64,000 nucleotides of DNA, taken from Eremomyces bilateralis CBS 781.70 (taxonomy: Eukaryota; Ascomycota; Dothideomycetes; Eremomycetales; Eremomycetaceae). The notes below the pieces were generated by a model that worked only from the letters and a program-made list of their open reading frames with translations, was not told the DNA's origin and ran no database searches. This document shows, piece by piece, positions 28,293 to 40,880 of the stretch. Position numbers and translations under genes: made by a program. Position 1 is the first letter of the stretch; every line of letters begins with the position of its first letter. The stretch is taken from contig NW_022985073.1 in the NCBI RefSeq assembly GCF_010015585.1, positions 200,929 to 264,928 of the forward strand, given 5' to 3'.

Positions 28293-29300
28293 CGTGCCCC
28301 AAAGCAATGTCCGGCCAACAAGCTCTTGGACTTGTCGTCTGAAACCTTGGGATCTCGTGATGTCTTTCGGGTTCCTCTTGCTGGTATGGTGAGGTATAAG
28401 TCAGGCGGGATTGATATAAGGCCGAGGATTATTGCGCAGTGTTTAAATGGTGGAGGGCTAGGTGGAATAACGAGTGGTTAGGCAACGAAGGTATGGAACA
28501 CAAATGAGGTCAGGTACGGGGGGAGGTTGAAGAGTTCACAGTGGGACGCGGGGGGGTTCGGGTAAAGCAGAGATTAAGTAAGTAGACAGGAAACTTGTTC
28601 GTCCACGGGCAGATCAGGGAATGGAGGAGAGGTTCTGGAAGCGTTGAATGTTGAATGAGGCTGCAGCCAGCAAGGAGCGACTCTACAGAACGTACCTGTA
28701 CGCCGTACAGGGTGTATATCTGATGATACAGGATATGTGAGTTGTCACTGTCGGGCTGTGGTAGTGGCGTATTAGTGGTGGTTCGCGGTCAGTCCACCCG
28801 CAGGTTATATCAATTCTCAGTATCTGATGGTCTGGGAAGGTCGGATATCTGTGTGATGTCGCTGGTGGTGGGATGAGTTGGATAAGGGACCTAGAGTCAC
28901 AGCCTCACCTTAATATTGGTCACGTGGACGGGAGGGGCTCGAATCACGACACCTCAGGCTCCAAGGTGTCAAGGGACTCTGATCTGTCATCTATCACGTG
29001 CCATCACGTGTTTCCAGGCTCACCAGCTCTGGCGCGTCAACTGGAGGAACTTCCTTCGACGTCCGCAACGCAACACGAAGCTCCCCGTCACTGCACTTCC
29101 AAACATCGAAATCAAACGCCGGAATCAAAACATCCACCCTGCCCTTGACCACGGACACCTTGGACCACGGGCTCCTTTGGCCTCAAGAAAAATCATCCCC
29201 GAGACTGACTTGACTCCTTTGGCTCCTATCGCTACCGTTCCGTTCAACCCTTTGCCACTGCCTCACACCTACCTCTCCGTAGCTTCGCTGCATAGTAGCG
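28293..29300. promoter_or_regulatory. Divergent promoter ubc1 / rpt2
   Basis: A 1.0-kb region between two start codons. It carries three CACGTG boxes (28921-28926, 28995-29000, 29005-29010), all in a TCACGTG context, the last two only 10 bp apart. An interrupted palindrome CCTGTAC-GCC-GTACAGG lies at 28695-28711. TTTGCCACT at 29251-29259 matches eight of nine bases of the reverse complement of the yeast proteasome element GGTGGCAAA, 42 bp before the rpt2 start. Confidence 0.55.
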
Positions 29301-30870
29301 ATGGTGAGTTTCACTTGACTGTTATCATAGCGCTTACGACTAACAGTCTCATAGGGTGCAAACCAGTCGAATATGCCCCCCGGGGCCGGCGGTGATGGCA
29401 AGGACAAGAAAGATAAGGTACGTCTACTTCACCGGACTGCAGAACAAGGTTTCATCGATGATTATTTTGCCATCTGCTGACTATTCTCGGATTTACAGAA
29501 AGACAAGCCGAAGTATGAGCCTCCACCACAACCCACCACTCGCATCGGCCGGAAGAAACGCAGGGCAGCCGGTCCCAATGCTGCTGCGAAGCTGCCGACC
29601 GTGTATCCATCTGCAAGATGCAAGCTGAAGTACCTCCGAATGCAACGAGTCCACGATCATCTCCTGCTAGAAGAGGAATACGTAGAGAATCAAGAGAGAT
29701 TACGAAAGGGAAAGGCCGCCACCTCGCAGCAGCCCTCCAGTGCGGGAGGCGATTCGGACGCCATCGATCGCAATGCGGACGAGCGCTCTCGAGTGGACGA
29801 TATGCGCGGCAGCCCGATGGGTGTCGGGAACTTGGAAGAGTTGATCGATGACGATCATGCCATCGTTTCGAGTGCGACCGGGCCGGAATACTACGTTTCG
29901 ATCATGTCGTTCGTGGACAAGGACTTGCTGGAACCTGGGGCGAGCATTCTTCTTCATCACAAATCCGTGTCGGTCGTCGGCGTCTTGACGGACGATGCTG
30001 ACCCGCTGGTCTCGGTGATGAAACTCGACAAAGCGCCGACGGAGTCGTATGCCGACATTGGAGGCCTGGAATCACAGATACAGGAAGTCCGCGAGGCGGT
30101 GGAACTGCCTTTGCTTCATCCGGAGCTGTATGAAGAGATGGGTATCAAACCACCGAAGGGCGTGATCCTCTACGGTGCTCCAGGAACCGGAAAAACACTG
30201 CTGGCGAAGGCGGTTGCTAACCAAACGAGCGCCACCTTCCTTCGCATCGTCGGTAGCGAACTGATTCAGAAGTACTTGGGGGATGGACCTCGTCTGGTCC
30301 GCCAGCTCTTCCAGGTCGCCGCCGAGCATTCCCCTGCGATTGTTTTCATCGACGAAATCGATGCCATCGGCACGAAGCGGTACGAGTCGACCTCCGGCGG
30401 AGAGCGCGAGGTTCAGCGAACGATGTTGGAACTTCTCAATCAACTCGATGGTTTCGATGACCGTGGCGATGTGAAGGTGATCATGGCCACGAACAAGATT
30501 GAGACGCTCGATCCCGCCCTGATCCGTCCTGGTCGCATTGACCGGAAGATTCTATTCGAGAATCCCGATCGTAAGTTTATGCTCCTTGCCTGAGTTCCAT
30601 TCATTCTGACTCCTTCTAGAAAACACCAAGAAAAAGATCTTCACATTGCACACGTCGAAGATGTCACTGAGCACTGACGTCGATCTCGATGAGTTCATCA
30701 ACCAAAAAGACGAGCTGTCTGGCGCCGACATCAAGGCGATCTGTTCGGAAGCTGGCCTCATGGCACTGCGCGAGCGACGAATGCGCGTTCAAATGGCCGA
30801 TTTCCGTTCCGCCAGGGAACGGGTCTTGAAAACGAAGAGCGAGGGCGAACCGGAAGGGTTGTATTTGTAG
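29301..30870 (+). CDS. rpt2: 26S proteasome regulatory ATPase Rpt2
   Basis: Exons 29301-29303, 29355-29417, 29499-30570 and 30620-30870 give 462 residues. The first coding exon is only the ATG; intron 1 (29304-29354, GTGAGT...CATAG) follows it directly. The protein starts [11 protein letters not shown], so it keeps the N-terminal Gly that is myristoylated in Rpt2 of other organisms. It has a coiled coil, an OB domain, and an AAA module with [13 protein letters not shown] (Walker A), [11 protein letters not shown] (Walker B), [20 protein letters not shown] (arginine fingers) and [12 protein letters not shown]. The C-terminus GLYL is the HbYX-like tail (here LYL) that docks into the 20S ring. 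Rpt2 gates substrate entry to the proteasome core. Confidence 0.96.
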
Positions 30871-31606
30871 GCTGTGTCTCATGGTCGAGATCCTGACCAG
30901 AGAAACCGAGGGTTCTTCCGAAACGACAACTACTAGACAGCGTCCTTTACCATCGCAAGACTACAGCGGAGGCTAGGGAGTTCAATTATGGTCTTGCGTC
31001 TTATCGAGCGAGTGCTGAGTGTAATATCAAGCTATTCAATAATACCGTACCTCCCATCCCTTGCCACTCTACACCGGGTGCTGTGTGTAGATTTCCTGAG
31101 CCAAAGGTTTCCAACATAATACCTATTCGTACAAACCAGCTAACATAGCCAGCTGTCCATTGGGCAAGCCGAGGGGAGGGAGAATACAATAGAAGGCTAC
31201 TTAGTAATGCGGCGAAACAGGATCGGAGTCCGGGGAAGTCGGTATTAATTCCTCGAGCTGTTGATGGAACAGTGGGAACGTCTTAATTATGGTAGTGACT
31301 GAACAGGGATTATCTGACGCCATACCGCTTGAATCAGATTCATCACCCATCTCGTCGCCTGGAAGCAATTGTACCTGCAGAACTCCCATCAACCCGATCT
31401 CGCTTTCAATTCAACTTTGCCAATCATTGACATTGTCTGGTTTTGTGAACAGAATTGAACCCGAACTCCTTCAATCCTCTCCTACACCCTTTCATGTTTG
31501 CCAAAGGGTAATATCTATATCGTCCTTGAATCCCTCCCCCGCCACCAATCCTATCTCCGACTCTCCCTCCGACATCGCCCATATCCTCCAAATATTACAC
31601 TCGAAA
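30871..31606. other. Gap between rpt2 and the cystathionine beta-lyase gene
   Basis: Holds the rpt2 3' flank and the promoter and leader of the next gene. The last 100 bp before the ATG (about 31500-31600) are pyrimidine-rich, as is usual for fungal leaders. An upstream in-frame extension to 31289 exists but shows no conserved sequence. Confidence 0.5.
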
Positions 31607-33054
31607 ATGGACAACTCAAAGACCAAGGCGAATGTCTCTGTCAAGACTAGTCGAGGCAAAGATCTGGAGGGACACGACTTGCCGCCATCCCCCGCACCCT
31701 CCAGTCCTCGCCCGCGTCGGAAGTATGCCTTAGCCACCGAATTGGTCTATACCGAGAGCAATGACCAGTACAATGCCTCGAGCATCCCGATTTACCAGGT
31801 ATGCCATCGCACATGCCTCTCGACAAACAAGCCATTGGACCGCCCGGTCTCGGTTCATAGCTGGTACTCGTGCTGACCTTCATAGTCCGCAACATTCAAG
31901 CAATCCTCCGCATCCGGCTCCGGCGAATATGACTATACCCGGTCCGGGAACCCTACACGAACGCATGTCGAACGTCACCTCGCCAAGATCATGTCTGCAT
32001 CACGGGCGCTAGTGGTCACGTCCGGAATGGCAGCTCTTGATGTCATCACCCGCCTCCTCCGCCCCGGCGATGAAGTGGTGACCGGAGAAGATCTATACGG
32101 CGGATCTCACCGATTGTTGAAGTTCCTGTCGACGACCAGCGGGATCATCGTCCATCACGTCGACACTACGAACGTCGACGCGGTCACAGGAGTTCTCTCC
32201 GACAAAACCACCCTGGTGCTCTTGGAGACCCCTACGAACCCGCTACTCAAAATTGTCGATATCCCCGCCATCGCCGCCGCGGCTCACTCCGCGAATCCCG
32301 ACTGCCTAGTCTCCGTCGATAACACCATGCTCTCGCCCCTGCTTCAGACACCCTTGGATCTCGGCGCCGACATCGTGTACGAGTCGGGGACCAAGTACCT
32401 GTCGGGACATCATGATATCATGGCCGGTGTCATCGCGGTCAACAACACCGTGCTCGGCGACAAGCTGTACCACAGCATCAACGTGTTCGGCTGCGGGCTT
32501 TCGCCGAACGATTCGTGGCTGCTCATCCGCGGAGTGAAGACCTTGGGTGTCCGCATGGACAAGCAGCAAGCGAACGCGCAACGGATCGCCGAATTCCTGG
32601 AGGATCTGGGACTCAAAGTGCGGTTCCCTGGGCTCCGCTCACATCCGCAGTACGATCTGCACTGGAGCATGGCCCGCGGTGCCGGGGCGGTGCTCTCGTT
32701 CGAGACGGGCGATGTGGAAAAGAGCGAGCGGATCGTGGAGTCGGCGCGGCTCTGGGGCATCTCGGTGAGCTTCGGGTGCGTCAACAGTCTGATCAGCATG
32801 CCGTGCCGGATGAGCCATGCGAGCATCGATGCGAAGACGCGGGCCGAACGGGCGATGCCTGAGGATATCGTGCGGTTATGTGTGGGGATTGAAGATGCGG
32901 ATGATTTGATTGACGATTTACGGCGAGCGGTACGTCTCCCTCCCTTCATGACTGAATCCTGTGCTGACTGAACGATCGATAGTTGGTGCAAGCTGGCGCG
33001 GTCGATGTCTCCCCTGAGGGCATTAAAGCCCTCGAGAACGAAGCTCAATCATGA
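31607..33054 (+). CDS. metC: Cystathionine beta-lyase
   Basis: Exons 31607-31798, 31886-32929 and 32983-33054 give 435 residues. The Cys/Met metabolism PLP-enzyme fold shows YDYTRSGNPTR, ALVVTSGMAALD, GDLYGG-type EDLYGGSHRL, LLETPTNPLLKIVDI, SVDNTMLSP and the PLP lysine in ESGTKYLSGHHDIMAG. GCGLSPNDSWLLIRGVKTL and the C-terminal SFGCVNSLISMPCRMSHAS fit the fungal beta-lyase branch. It converts cystathionine to homocysteine in methionine synthesis. Introns are 31799-31885 and 32930-32982. I chose the ATG at 31607 because KYALATELVYTES and the conserved core follow it. It converges with the aminopeptidase gene. Confidence 0.92.
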
Positions 33055-33989
33055 GTGATGACCCGACGGCGGTACAGTCCCCTCTTTCATATTATTTTGG
33101 CCCTCGAACCGGGTCATTCTCGAATACGGTTTGCATTGCAGCCCTTGTTTGGAGTCGGGCGCGGAACTGAACGGCACTGATGCAATTGTAATGTTTTATG
33201 GCATGCGCACATGGAGGCATTATTGCGAGGCTCCGATTTTCCACTTGGGATCCAGGCCAAAAGTTCATTAGATGAGATGTCTGCCAATCAAACTTTACAG
33301 TGTGTTTGGGAGCTACACAAGGTCTCTGAACCACGGAATCGGCGCTTTGTATTTGAATCGAGCTCCTCACTTCAATGCATGAGTGACACTAATAATTCAT
33401 TCTCAAACTTGAGATCGGATTCTGTCCAATGGCTTCTGTACGGTCTTCACTTGGTTTAAGGGGCCTGTCCTTTCATCCAGGGTTCATTGTGTGCCTCGAC
33501 ATTCATTACATTGCGAGTACCTTCTTCTCTATGTCGGTGAGTGATAACTCGGCATTTCGATCTAAGATCTTCTAGTGGGTGGGCAATGCTCTGTGATTGA
33601 CTTATACCTATTTCCCTTATACCTATTTCCCTTATGCCGACTAAGTGAAAGTCCCACCTGGGGTGGTAGTTTCAAAAGTCCCACCTGGATAGCGGTCATT
33701 CATTCGATGCGGTGTTCCAACCACAGCGTCTTCTGAGACATTGAGATTAGTCCGGACTAACTACCTGAAACTTGGAGTAATTACCGAATAAAGATTATGC
33801 AACGAACACAGACACAGGCATGAACACGGACTGTATTTCCCAAGGTTCAAGCGTTTGCTTCAAGTTCAGCCATTAAACGTTCTGAAATGTAACGGCGAGA
33901 ATAACTTGGCTTGCATAAGGTAGATTAAAAGGGGTGATGCGGGTGATCAACTCCGAGATGCCGTCCGTACCGCCCGGTATATATACAGC
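33055..33989. other. Convergent gap with short repeats
   Basis: Between two 3' ends. A 15-bp unit CTTATACCTATTTCC is repeated at 33601-33637 (two full copies and a part). AAAGTCCCACCTGG occurs twice, near 33648 and 33676. A perfect 14-bp palindrome TTAGTCCGGACTAA lies at 33747-33760. No gene is supportable. Confidence 0.6.
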
Positions 33990-36282
33990 TTACTGTATCG
34001 GTTGCGTCTCGCGCTCTAACCATGCCAGGGCCAATTCATTCTTGCCTTTGAAGAAACCATGGGTCTTCTCGAAAACTTCCGCATGATATTGATTCAACCA
34101 CTCCTTTTCATCGGCTGTCAGCATGTCGGAAGCAATGAGCTTCTGGCCCATGGGAACCATGGTGACGTGCTCGAATCCATAGAATGGCTTCTCTCCGAAT
34201 TTGTACTTCGTCTGCACTTCTTTGACCAGAATAATGTTCTCGATACGGATGCCGAAATTTCCGTCCTCATAATACCCAGGTTCTGCAGATATCATGTCAA
34301 TGGAGGATGAGTGGTGATGCGTGGAGTTACGTACCATTCGATAAGACATTGCCAACCGAGAGCGGGACTTCGGCCAGCGAAATTCGCGTTCCGATGCCGA
34401 TCGGGCCTTCATGAACATTCTGGTCAAAATTAGCTTGCAATTCGAACCGTGTCACGCTGCTACTCACGAGATATGATCCAACTCCGTGACCGGTGCCATG
34501 CCTGTAGTCCAGGCCTTGGTCCCAGAGGAACTGTCGAGCCAGTGTATCCAGGGCAAATCCACTGACGCCCTTCGGAAATTTGACTCTCTCCAGCGCAATG
34601 TGTCCCTTCAGGACCAGAGTGAAGGCTTTCTTCTCCATCTCCGTCGGTTCGCCGAAATGGAGGGTCCGCGTAGTATCCGTGGTTCCATCAGTATATTGTG
34701 CACCCGAATCGCAAAGATAGACTGCCGATGGGTCGATTACGGAGCAAGCTCCTTTCAGTGGCTTGTAATGGATGACTGCCGCGTTTGGTCCCGTAGATGA
34801 GATGGTGTCAAACGATAATCCCACAAAATGCTCATGCTTGGAACGGATCTTCTCCAGCTCATCCGCTGCATCGACTTCATCCGGCCTGGCGCCTTTGGCG
34901 AGTAGTTGGTCCTCAAGCCATGCAAAGAACTCGATCAGAGCCGCACCATCGCGAATATGGCAAGCCCGCATTCCCTCGAGCTCGACGTCATTCTTGATCG
35001 CCTTCACATCGCCGATCGGGCTCCTGATCTCTTCCACTTTCCCTTCACCCCCCAAACTCTGGTTGAGAGCCCATGATGCCCTGGTCGACGTGAGGTACTT
35101 CTTCGTGGAAGGCTGAGGCGAATTGGATGCGTTCTCTCCACCCAGTTGGTCCGAGGAACTCAGTGCCTCGATGTCGGCAAAGATGGCTTCATAAGGTCGG
35201 ATATTCACGGCCCCATCAAGGTGCTTCCAGACATCGTCGCTCAGCTTTTTGTCGTCGATGTAGATGGTTGCAGACGAAGGTGTGACCACTGCATAGGAGA
35301 AGAAGACAGGGTTATACGGTATATCGTTGCCTCTCATGTTGAACAGCCAGGCGATTTCATCAAGCATCGATACGACAAAGCCCGCCGACTGCTTCTTCTC
35401 CAACTCTTTCCTTAGATCTTCGAGTTTCTCTTGAAACGGCTTCCCAGAGAATTCGACGCCCAAGACTTTGGCCGGTTCATTGGTCCGATCGGGCTTGTCC
35501 GTACCCCACACCAGGTCAACAAGATTCTCCCTCACTGGCTTTAAAGAGGCACCGCCCTTTTTCTTGATTTTATCCGATAGTTTTCGAGCTTCCGATGCTG
35601 TTATCAAGGTTGGATCGACACCAACCACTCTCCCCTCTTCGGATTGTTCGGCAGCCCTACGAGATCCCGAGTTAGAGCCGCCTTTCGGGTGACGCGAGAA
35701 CCATACCATTCCTGCCAAGTGGGAACATCTTGTAGGCCCTGCTTCAGCAATAGCCAATTGTCATCGAGTTGTTTCTCTGCTTGGTTGAAGTATCGTCCGT
35801 CCGTGGCGAGGGCGGCCTTGTCGAGTGAAATGACCGCCGTGCCCGCGGAGCCTGAAAAGCCGCAGATGAACTCTGAGCGGGAATAAGCATTCGTATGGGG
35901 TGATTGGATGCATATATGGGATAGGAACCTCTTCTCGCATCACATGCAGCAATGTATTCGGATTGATGGCTATCTTCCGAGGGTACGACTATGTGGTTGC
36001 GTCAGTGGAAAGGCCCATCGATAATATCGAGGCAATAGTACCATAGATGTCCACCTCATGCTTCTTCATAAGCTCCCGCAGCTCATTGATTCGTGCCGTG
36101 GTCTGTACCGTCGCCATCTTGTCGGGGAGGGTGTTGAGATATGCGGATTGAATGCGAGGAAGGAATTGGAGCAGCGACCGGCTATTACACTTCACTGAGG
36201 TGTGGAAGGGTTGAAGGGTTGATAATCGAGAGAAAGAGATCCCACTACAAGGCACTCGAAGTCTGATGGAGAGTGTGAACAT
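33990..36282 (-). CDS. ampp: Xaa-Pro aminopeptidase P (AMPP)
   Basis: Six exons (36282-36042, 35988-35929, 35872-35707, 35656-34468, 34419-34335, 34282-33990) give 677 residues. The creatinase N-domain starts [14 protein letters not shown] and includes [16 protein letters not shown] and [10 protein letters not shown]. The metallopeptidase domain has the metal ligands in [19 protein letters not shown], the GHGVGSYL His, [18 protein letters not shown] and the terminal [13 protein letters not shown] Glu. It releases the N-terminal residue from X-Pro peptides and uses two metal ions, usually Mn. The first 55 residues are rich in Arg, Ser and Leu with no acid before residue 54 and look like a mitochondrial presequence; a second in-frame ATG at 36117 ([13 protein letters not shown]) would give the cytosolic form. 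Confidence 0.92.
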
Positions 36283-37127
36283 GCAGCCGAGCGTTTAGTA
36301 CACGTAGGGTGTGGAGGTTGATACCTCGTCGACCCCGCTAAATGCTGATATAGGAGGTGAAGGCGGGATGGTTGTTTCGTCTTCCAGCTGGTATAGCAAA
36401 CTACGAGATTTGTTTGTAGATTGATATCATCGGAAACCAGTGAAAGAAGATACAGCGCCGATATTCTATTCCTTCAGTAATCGATCGGATGTGGTTGCAG
36501 CTTGAGATGGAGGTCAATAGAACGTCACAGCAAAAGCTGTGAACAATGGGACACCAACAACAGAACAATTGAAGCGTGGGAGCTTCAACATCCTTGTCTG
36601 GCTCCATTTCATCAACTCCAACCTTCCGATTCAATATACCAGCTCATATTTTCTCACAAGAAACGCGTATAGGAACGTGTTGGCATAATAAACTTGGCTT
36701 CTGAAGCTTCCGCTCTGGCTGCTGGAGCCTTGCGTTAAGCTGAAGTCCTTTCGAGCATACCTGTACTCGAAAAGTGCGTCCAGAGTGGACGGCACAGTAT
36801 CAATCAGCCTATCCGTTCTATGTTTGGACAGCCTTTGTATCTCCCAATCATCGATGTTCAGGATGGATTGACTGCCTCGTTTTCGACTTTCATATTTTCC
36901 CATTTCGTCAACCTCTTTGGCTTATCTCGTTACTGTTCGTACTCTGCAAAACCGATGCGGGAAGCTCTCTGAAATCCCAAGTCCTTTCTGTCTGGAGTCC
37001 AGCCTGGAGAATTGTGGCAGAAGCAAATATTTCGACTAGATACTTTCTTGAGTTCGTCAGGTCGTCCGTCACTGTCTCTTACTCTCTTCCTGTCAGCAGC
37101 CGTAGCTTCATCCTTAAGGCACCAATC
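36283..37127. promoter_or_regulatory. Divergent promoter ampp / importin
   Basis: An 845-bp interval. Open frames on both strands (for example near 36631-36903) overlap and lack domains. Pyrimidine-rich patches precede the importin start. Confidence 0.45.
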
Positions 37128-40100
37128 ATGGAGTCAAGTATTAGCCTGGATGGCCTGAGAGAGCCAGCCTTGGATCCCTCTCTTGTGACATCGGTGCGTT
37201 TTAATTGCTCTGGCAGATTTCCCTATTCGACGATTCTGACGTGGAATAAAGATCATTACAGCGTTGCACGACCCGAAAACAGAGAAGAGCCGTATTCCCG
37301 ACCTGAGCCGTTGGCTGTTGGAATTCCGCCAACTTCCCAACTCTCTAGATGTCACGTTGCAACTACTCCAAAGCCCATATACGGAAGTACGGTTCCATGC
37401 GATTGGCATGGTTGAATTCCACTTGGATAAGATAATGTAAGTGGTCATCCGCAATCTACTAAACTCTATACTAATAGATCTCCAGAGAAGCTGAAAGGCT
37501 GGCTGCCCAGGTTGACCCTTCCAATATCACATCGTCACCGCTGCCTTTTCACTTGCTCGAATGCTTTGTACGGGATTGAATCAGCTTAGTCTTATCCATG
37601 TTAACCGTTATCTAGTCTCTATATATCTCCAACAAGGAAAAGGAGATGAACCTCCGAAAGCTCTGCTCCCTGATTGCTAAATACGCAGGGTGTCTAGAGC
37701 ATGTGGGAGAAATGTGGATTCGACTTTTCGTGGCGAAGGCCATTGAACCGACCTTGACAACTGCCGACCTTGCTAGTGCAAGGGCCACCCCCGTGTCTCC
37801 CGAGATATCCAGGCTCGTTGCCCCTGAAACTCTATACTTCGTCATCTGCTTCCTGAACGAGCTCGGAGGCTTTCTCTATAGCTCGATCCGCGAATTTCGG
37901 AATAATTTGACCAACCGTGCAGCAGAAGTACGGGTGGGAGCCCTCACCGCGATCGAATCCTCTGTGAGAGACGCATCCAATATCATCCTTCTCGGCCTCC
38001 AGACGGGCCACGAGCACAACGGCGGAATCGACTCTGGTTTGGCAGAGAAGATTAGAACAGCAGCTGCTGAATCCGTGGTGGCATGTTTTCCTTTAGGGCA
38101 AATCTTCGAACGTGGCTAACATGGTATAGTTATGGAACAAAATTGGAAATCCACAGTCTGGCGCCGTCGATAATCTGGACCCTATCAGAGCGGAGCTTGC
38201 TCACTCATTGATTGTCTGTATTTCTCATGGAGCGACACCCGAAGCGTGTCAGTATCTCCAAACCATCGTCAGCCGCACCTTATATGGGATGTCGCCATCG
38301 GTCTGGAAGGATGTGCAGGTGTTACTTGCTCATCCTGATAGCATCTTCCGCCGTATGGTCAAGCAAGCGCAGCTGGGGGATGATGAGGCGAGGCCATACT
38401 TTAACCTGTTTTTGACCGTCGCAGAACAAAGTGTCCAGGAGATGCTGCGCGAACCAGAGACGGATTTCCACGGATATCTACTAGGTGAGCCGGAAGCAGC
38501 CGTGGCGCAACCCGTTCTAACTTTCTTGTAGAAGTGATGAAGGAGTCACTTTCGGCCAGCGATTGGCCTGTTGAGCCGTCACATCCCGCTATACTTGCCT
38601 TGCAATTTTGGCAAAATTTTATCGACGAGATGTCGGATGCCCTCATGGCGGATGAGTCTCCATCAGAGTTCCCGCAAAGCCGCATTGTATGGTGGAACTC
38701 CGCACGCCTCAATCTTCTCGCTGCTATCGAGAAATTCATGATCCGTCTTCGACTGCCCTCACTCTCCGAGCTTCATGACTGGGGTAAGGACGAACGAGAT
38801 GTGTTCCGGGAATTTAGAAGGGATGTGAAAGATCTCTTCTCGGAAGCATACTCGATCATCGGCAACGATATTCTCGTGGGATTTGTCCGGTTCACAGCAT
38901 CCGCACTGGAGAGCAGTTCACCCGATCCTCTGCAAATCGAGGCATCACTGACATCGTTTTCTGCGATTGGCGATGCCATCAATGAATCCGATGAGACGGA
39001 CCAGGCCGTGGCAACCATTGTCGGAAGCCGTCTATTTCAGTTTCTATCGAGTCCCGAGCTACCATACCTCGTGAAGAAATCGGGAATTGATTTGATCGCA
39101 TCCATGACTTCGTTCTATCAACGACGACCAGATTTAGTTCCTCTCGCATTGAATTTCCTCTTCGAGGCGGCGAAGCACGAGTCCCTCGCGGTTTCAGCAT
39201 CGCGATCTATTAGCCAATTGACGTCGGCCTGTAGATCGGAGCTGACGAGCGAGCTTAGCACGTTCTTCGTCAAGTACGATGAATTTATCGCAGGGCCGAC
39301 TATTGACTCTCTCACGAAAGAAAAACTGATCGGATCCATCGCAGCAGTTGTGCAGGCTATTCCGGTCCATGAAGACAGACTGTCGGCGTTGGAAACCCTC
39401 CTTCGGTATGTTTCGAAAGACATCGAACGCTCCATCGAGTTGATGAACCTCGCTCAACGGCCTGGCCATCCTGAATCCGCAAGGGAGTCGTTACAAGCCG
39501 GAGAACAAGCCATGCGGTGTTTGGCCGCGATCGCTCGGTCATTCGAAGACGACGGGACTCAAGTCGTTGATCTTGAGAACAGCGAGGGGGGTGGACCAAT
39601 GTCCACTGAGCGCGAGAAAATCCTTCAGCTCCAAATCAGCCGAATGATATCTACCCAACTCTCGTTATTTGGCGATCATGCGACTTTCGAGGTGGTCGAA
39701 TCCGCGTGCTCTGTTTTCAGAACAGGCTTCAAAGGCCGAGATGGAGGTCCATTTTCACTCCCTGCCGCCGACTTCCTGGCTCTTCTATTTCAACGCTCCA
39801 TCCACTCGCCGGGGTTTTCGGACGAGTGGCTGAAATCTTTATGCACCTATCTCAGTGCCGCCTCGCTTCAGAAATCTCAACAGAAGGAATCCGACATGAA
39901 CGATATTTTGGAGTATCTTCTAAACCTCGTGACAGTTCAACTGCAGAATGATCCGGGACAAGATCCCGATGCTACTGTTGGTATTGTACAATGCTTGAGC
40001 AAGTTTTTCAGAAGCAACCTGGCTTTTTTCAGTCGACTGCGCGTTGATTGTCGACCCATCCTTCATTTTGCTGCAAGGTCACTCGAGACGAGAGAAATTC

Positions 40101-40560
40101 TTCCTAGACGCGCCGCTGCTGAGTTTTGGGTAGGTGCATTTTACGAACACCTTTTCCTCGGACGCTTGAACGATCCGCTTACACAATGCAGAAACAGTTC
40201 CTCGAATACACGAATCAGCCCCCTGAAATCCAGCCATTGCTGGATAGCATGTTTGACGAGATCCACAGCCAGCTCGCCGTTGCGCTCGTATCACAGGTTG
40301 CCTTGCATAGTTCCAAAAGCGAGCTAGGAACCTTTGCGGAGCCCATTGGGAAATACGTTCAACGGCATCGGAATTCAATTTCGTGGATGGAACAAGCCAT
40401 CCATACAGTTCTGCGACCGTTGGTACAAGAAACTGTGTATAGCTCGGCTGCACAACGTTATCTGAAGAGCATACAGAAGGCGAGAGGATCACTTTATGCC
40501 ACCAAGAAGGCAAATCTTGAGTTTCGGGAGGCATGCCGGGGCCCTGGTTTGACTTTATAA
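37128..40560 (+). CDS. Importin-beta family karyopherin (importin-13/transportin-3-like)
   Basis: Exons 37262-37436, 37486-37567, 37616-38077, 38130-38484, 38532-40129 and 40192-40560 are well supported by phase. A first exon 37128-37137 (ATG and three more codons in part) is tentative because it needs a 124-nt intron. The total is about 1016 residues. The N-terminus reads LSRWLLEFRQLPNSLDVTLQLL, the usual importin-beta N-terminal repeat. MNLRKLCSLIAKYAG matches the RKLC motif of the importin-13 group. The rest is a run of amphipathic HEAT-type helices. ELHDWGKDERDVFREFRRDVKDL is a typical middle block, and the end has a REACRGPG motif near the terminus. It would carry cargo through nuclear pores in a Ran-dependent way; the cargo is unknown. 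Family membership is firm, the exact orthologue is not. Confidence 0.8.
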
Positions 40561-40880
40561 CTACTGTCCATCCCGAAATGAACGTCCATCTGGAACCGTA
40601 TACGAAGCCACGATTGAATATTTCGGACTGGACTGTCAGGGCAGGTACAGAACACACGATGATTAAAGCTCGCATTGTTCTGAATCCGATGCCGATACCC
40701 GGGGACTATGGACAGCAGTATATAATACATCGCAGCTGGCTGTACACATGCTAGCAAAATCACTGAAGCCACACAACCCGTTCACGATATTCTCTGAGGA
40801 ATGCAGTATCAGATCTCATCGCCACGCCATTGAAATGCTGTACGGAATCTAAGAACTCAAGCAATTTGATAGCTGGTGGA
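40561..40880. other. Convergent gap importin / pyroA
   Basis: About 320 bp between two stop codons. Nothing beyond ordinary 3' flank is seen. Confidence 0.5.

Noticed and set aside
36631-36903. A 90-codon minus-strand frame upstream of the importin gene.
   Set aside because: Low support; overlaps a plus-strand open frame of equal quality and shows no family features.
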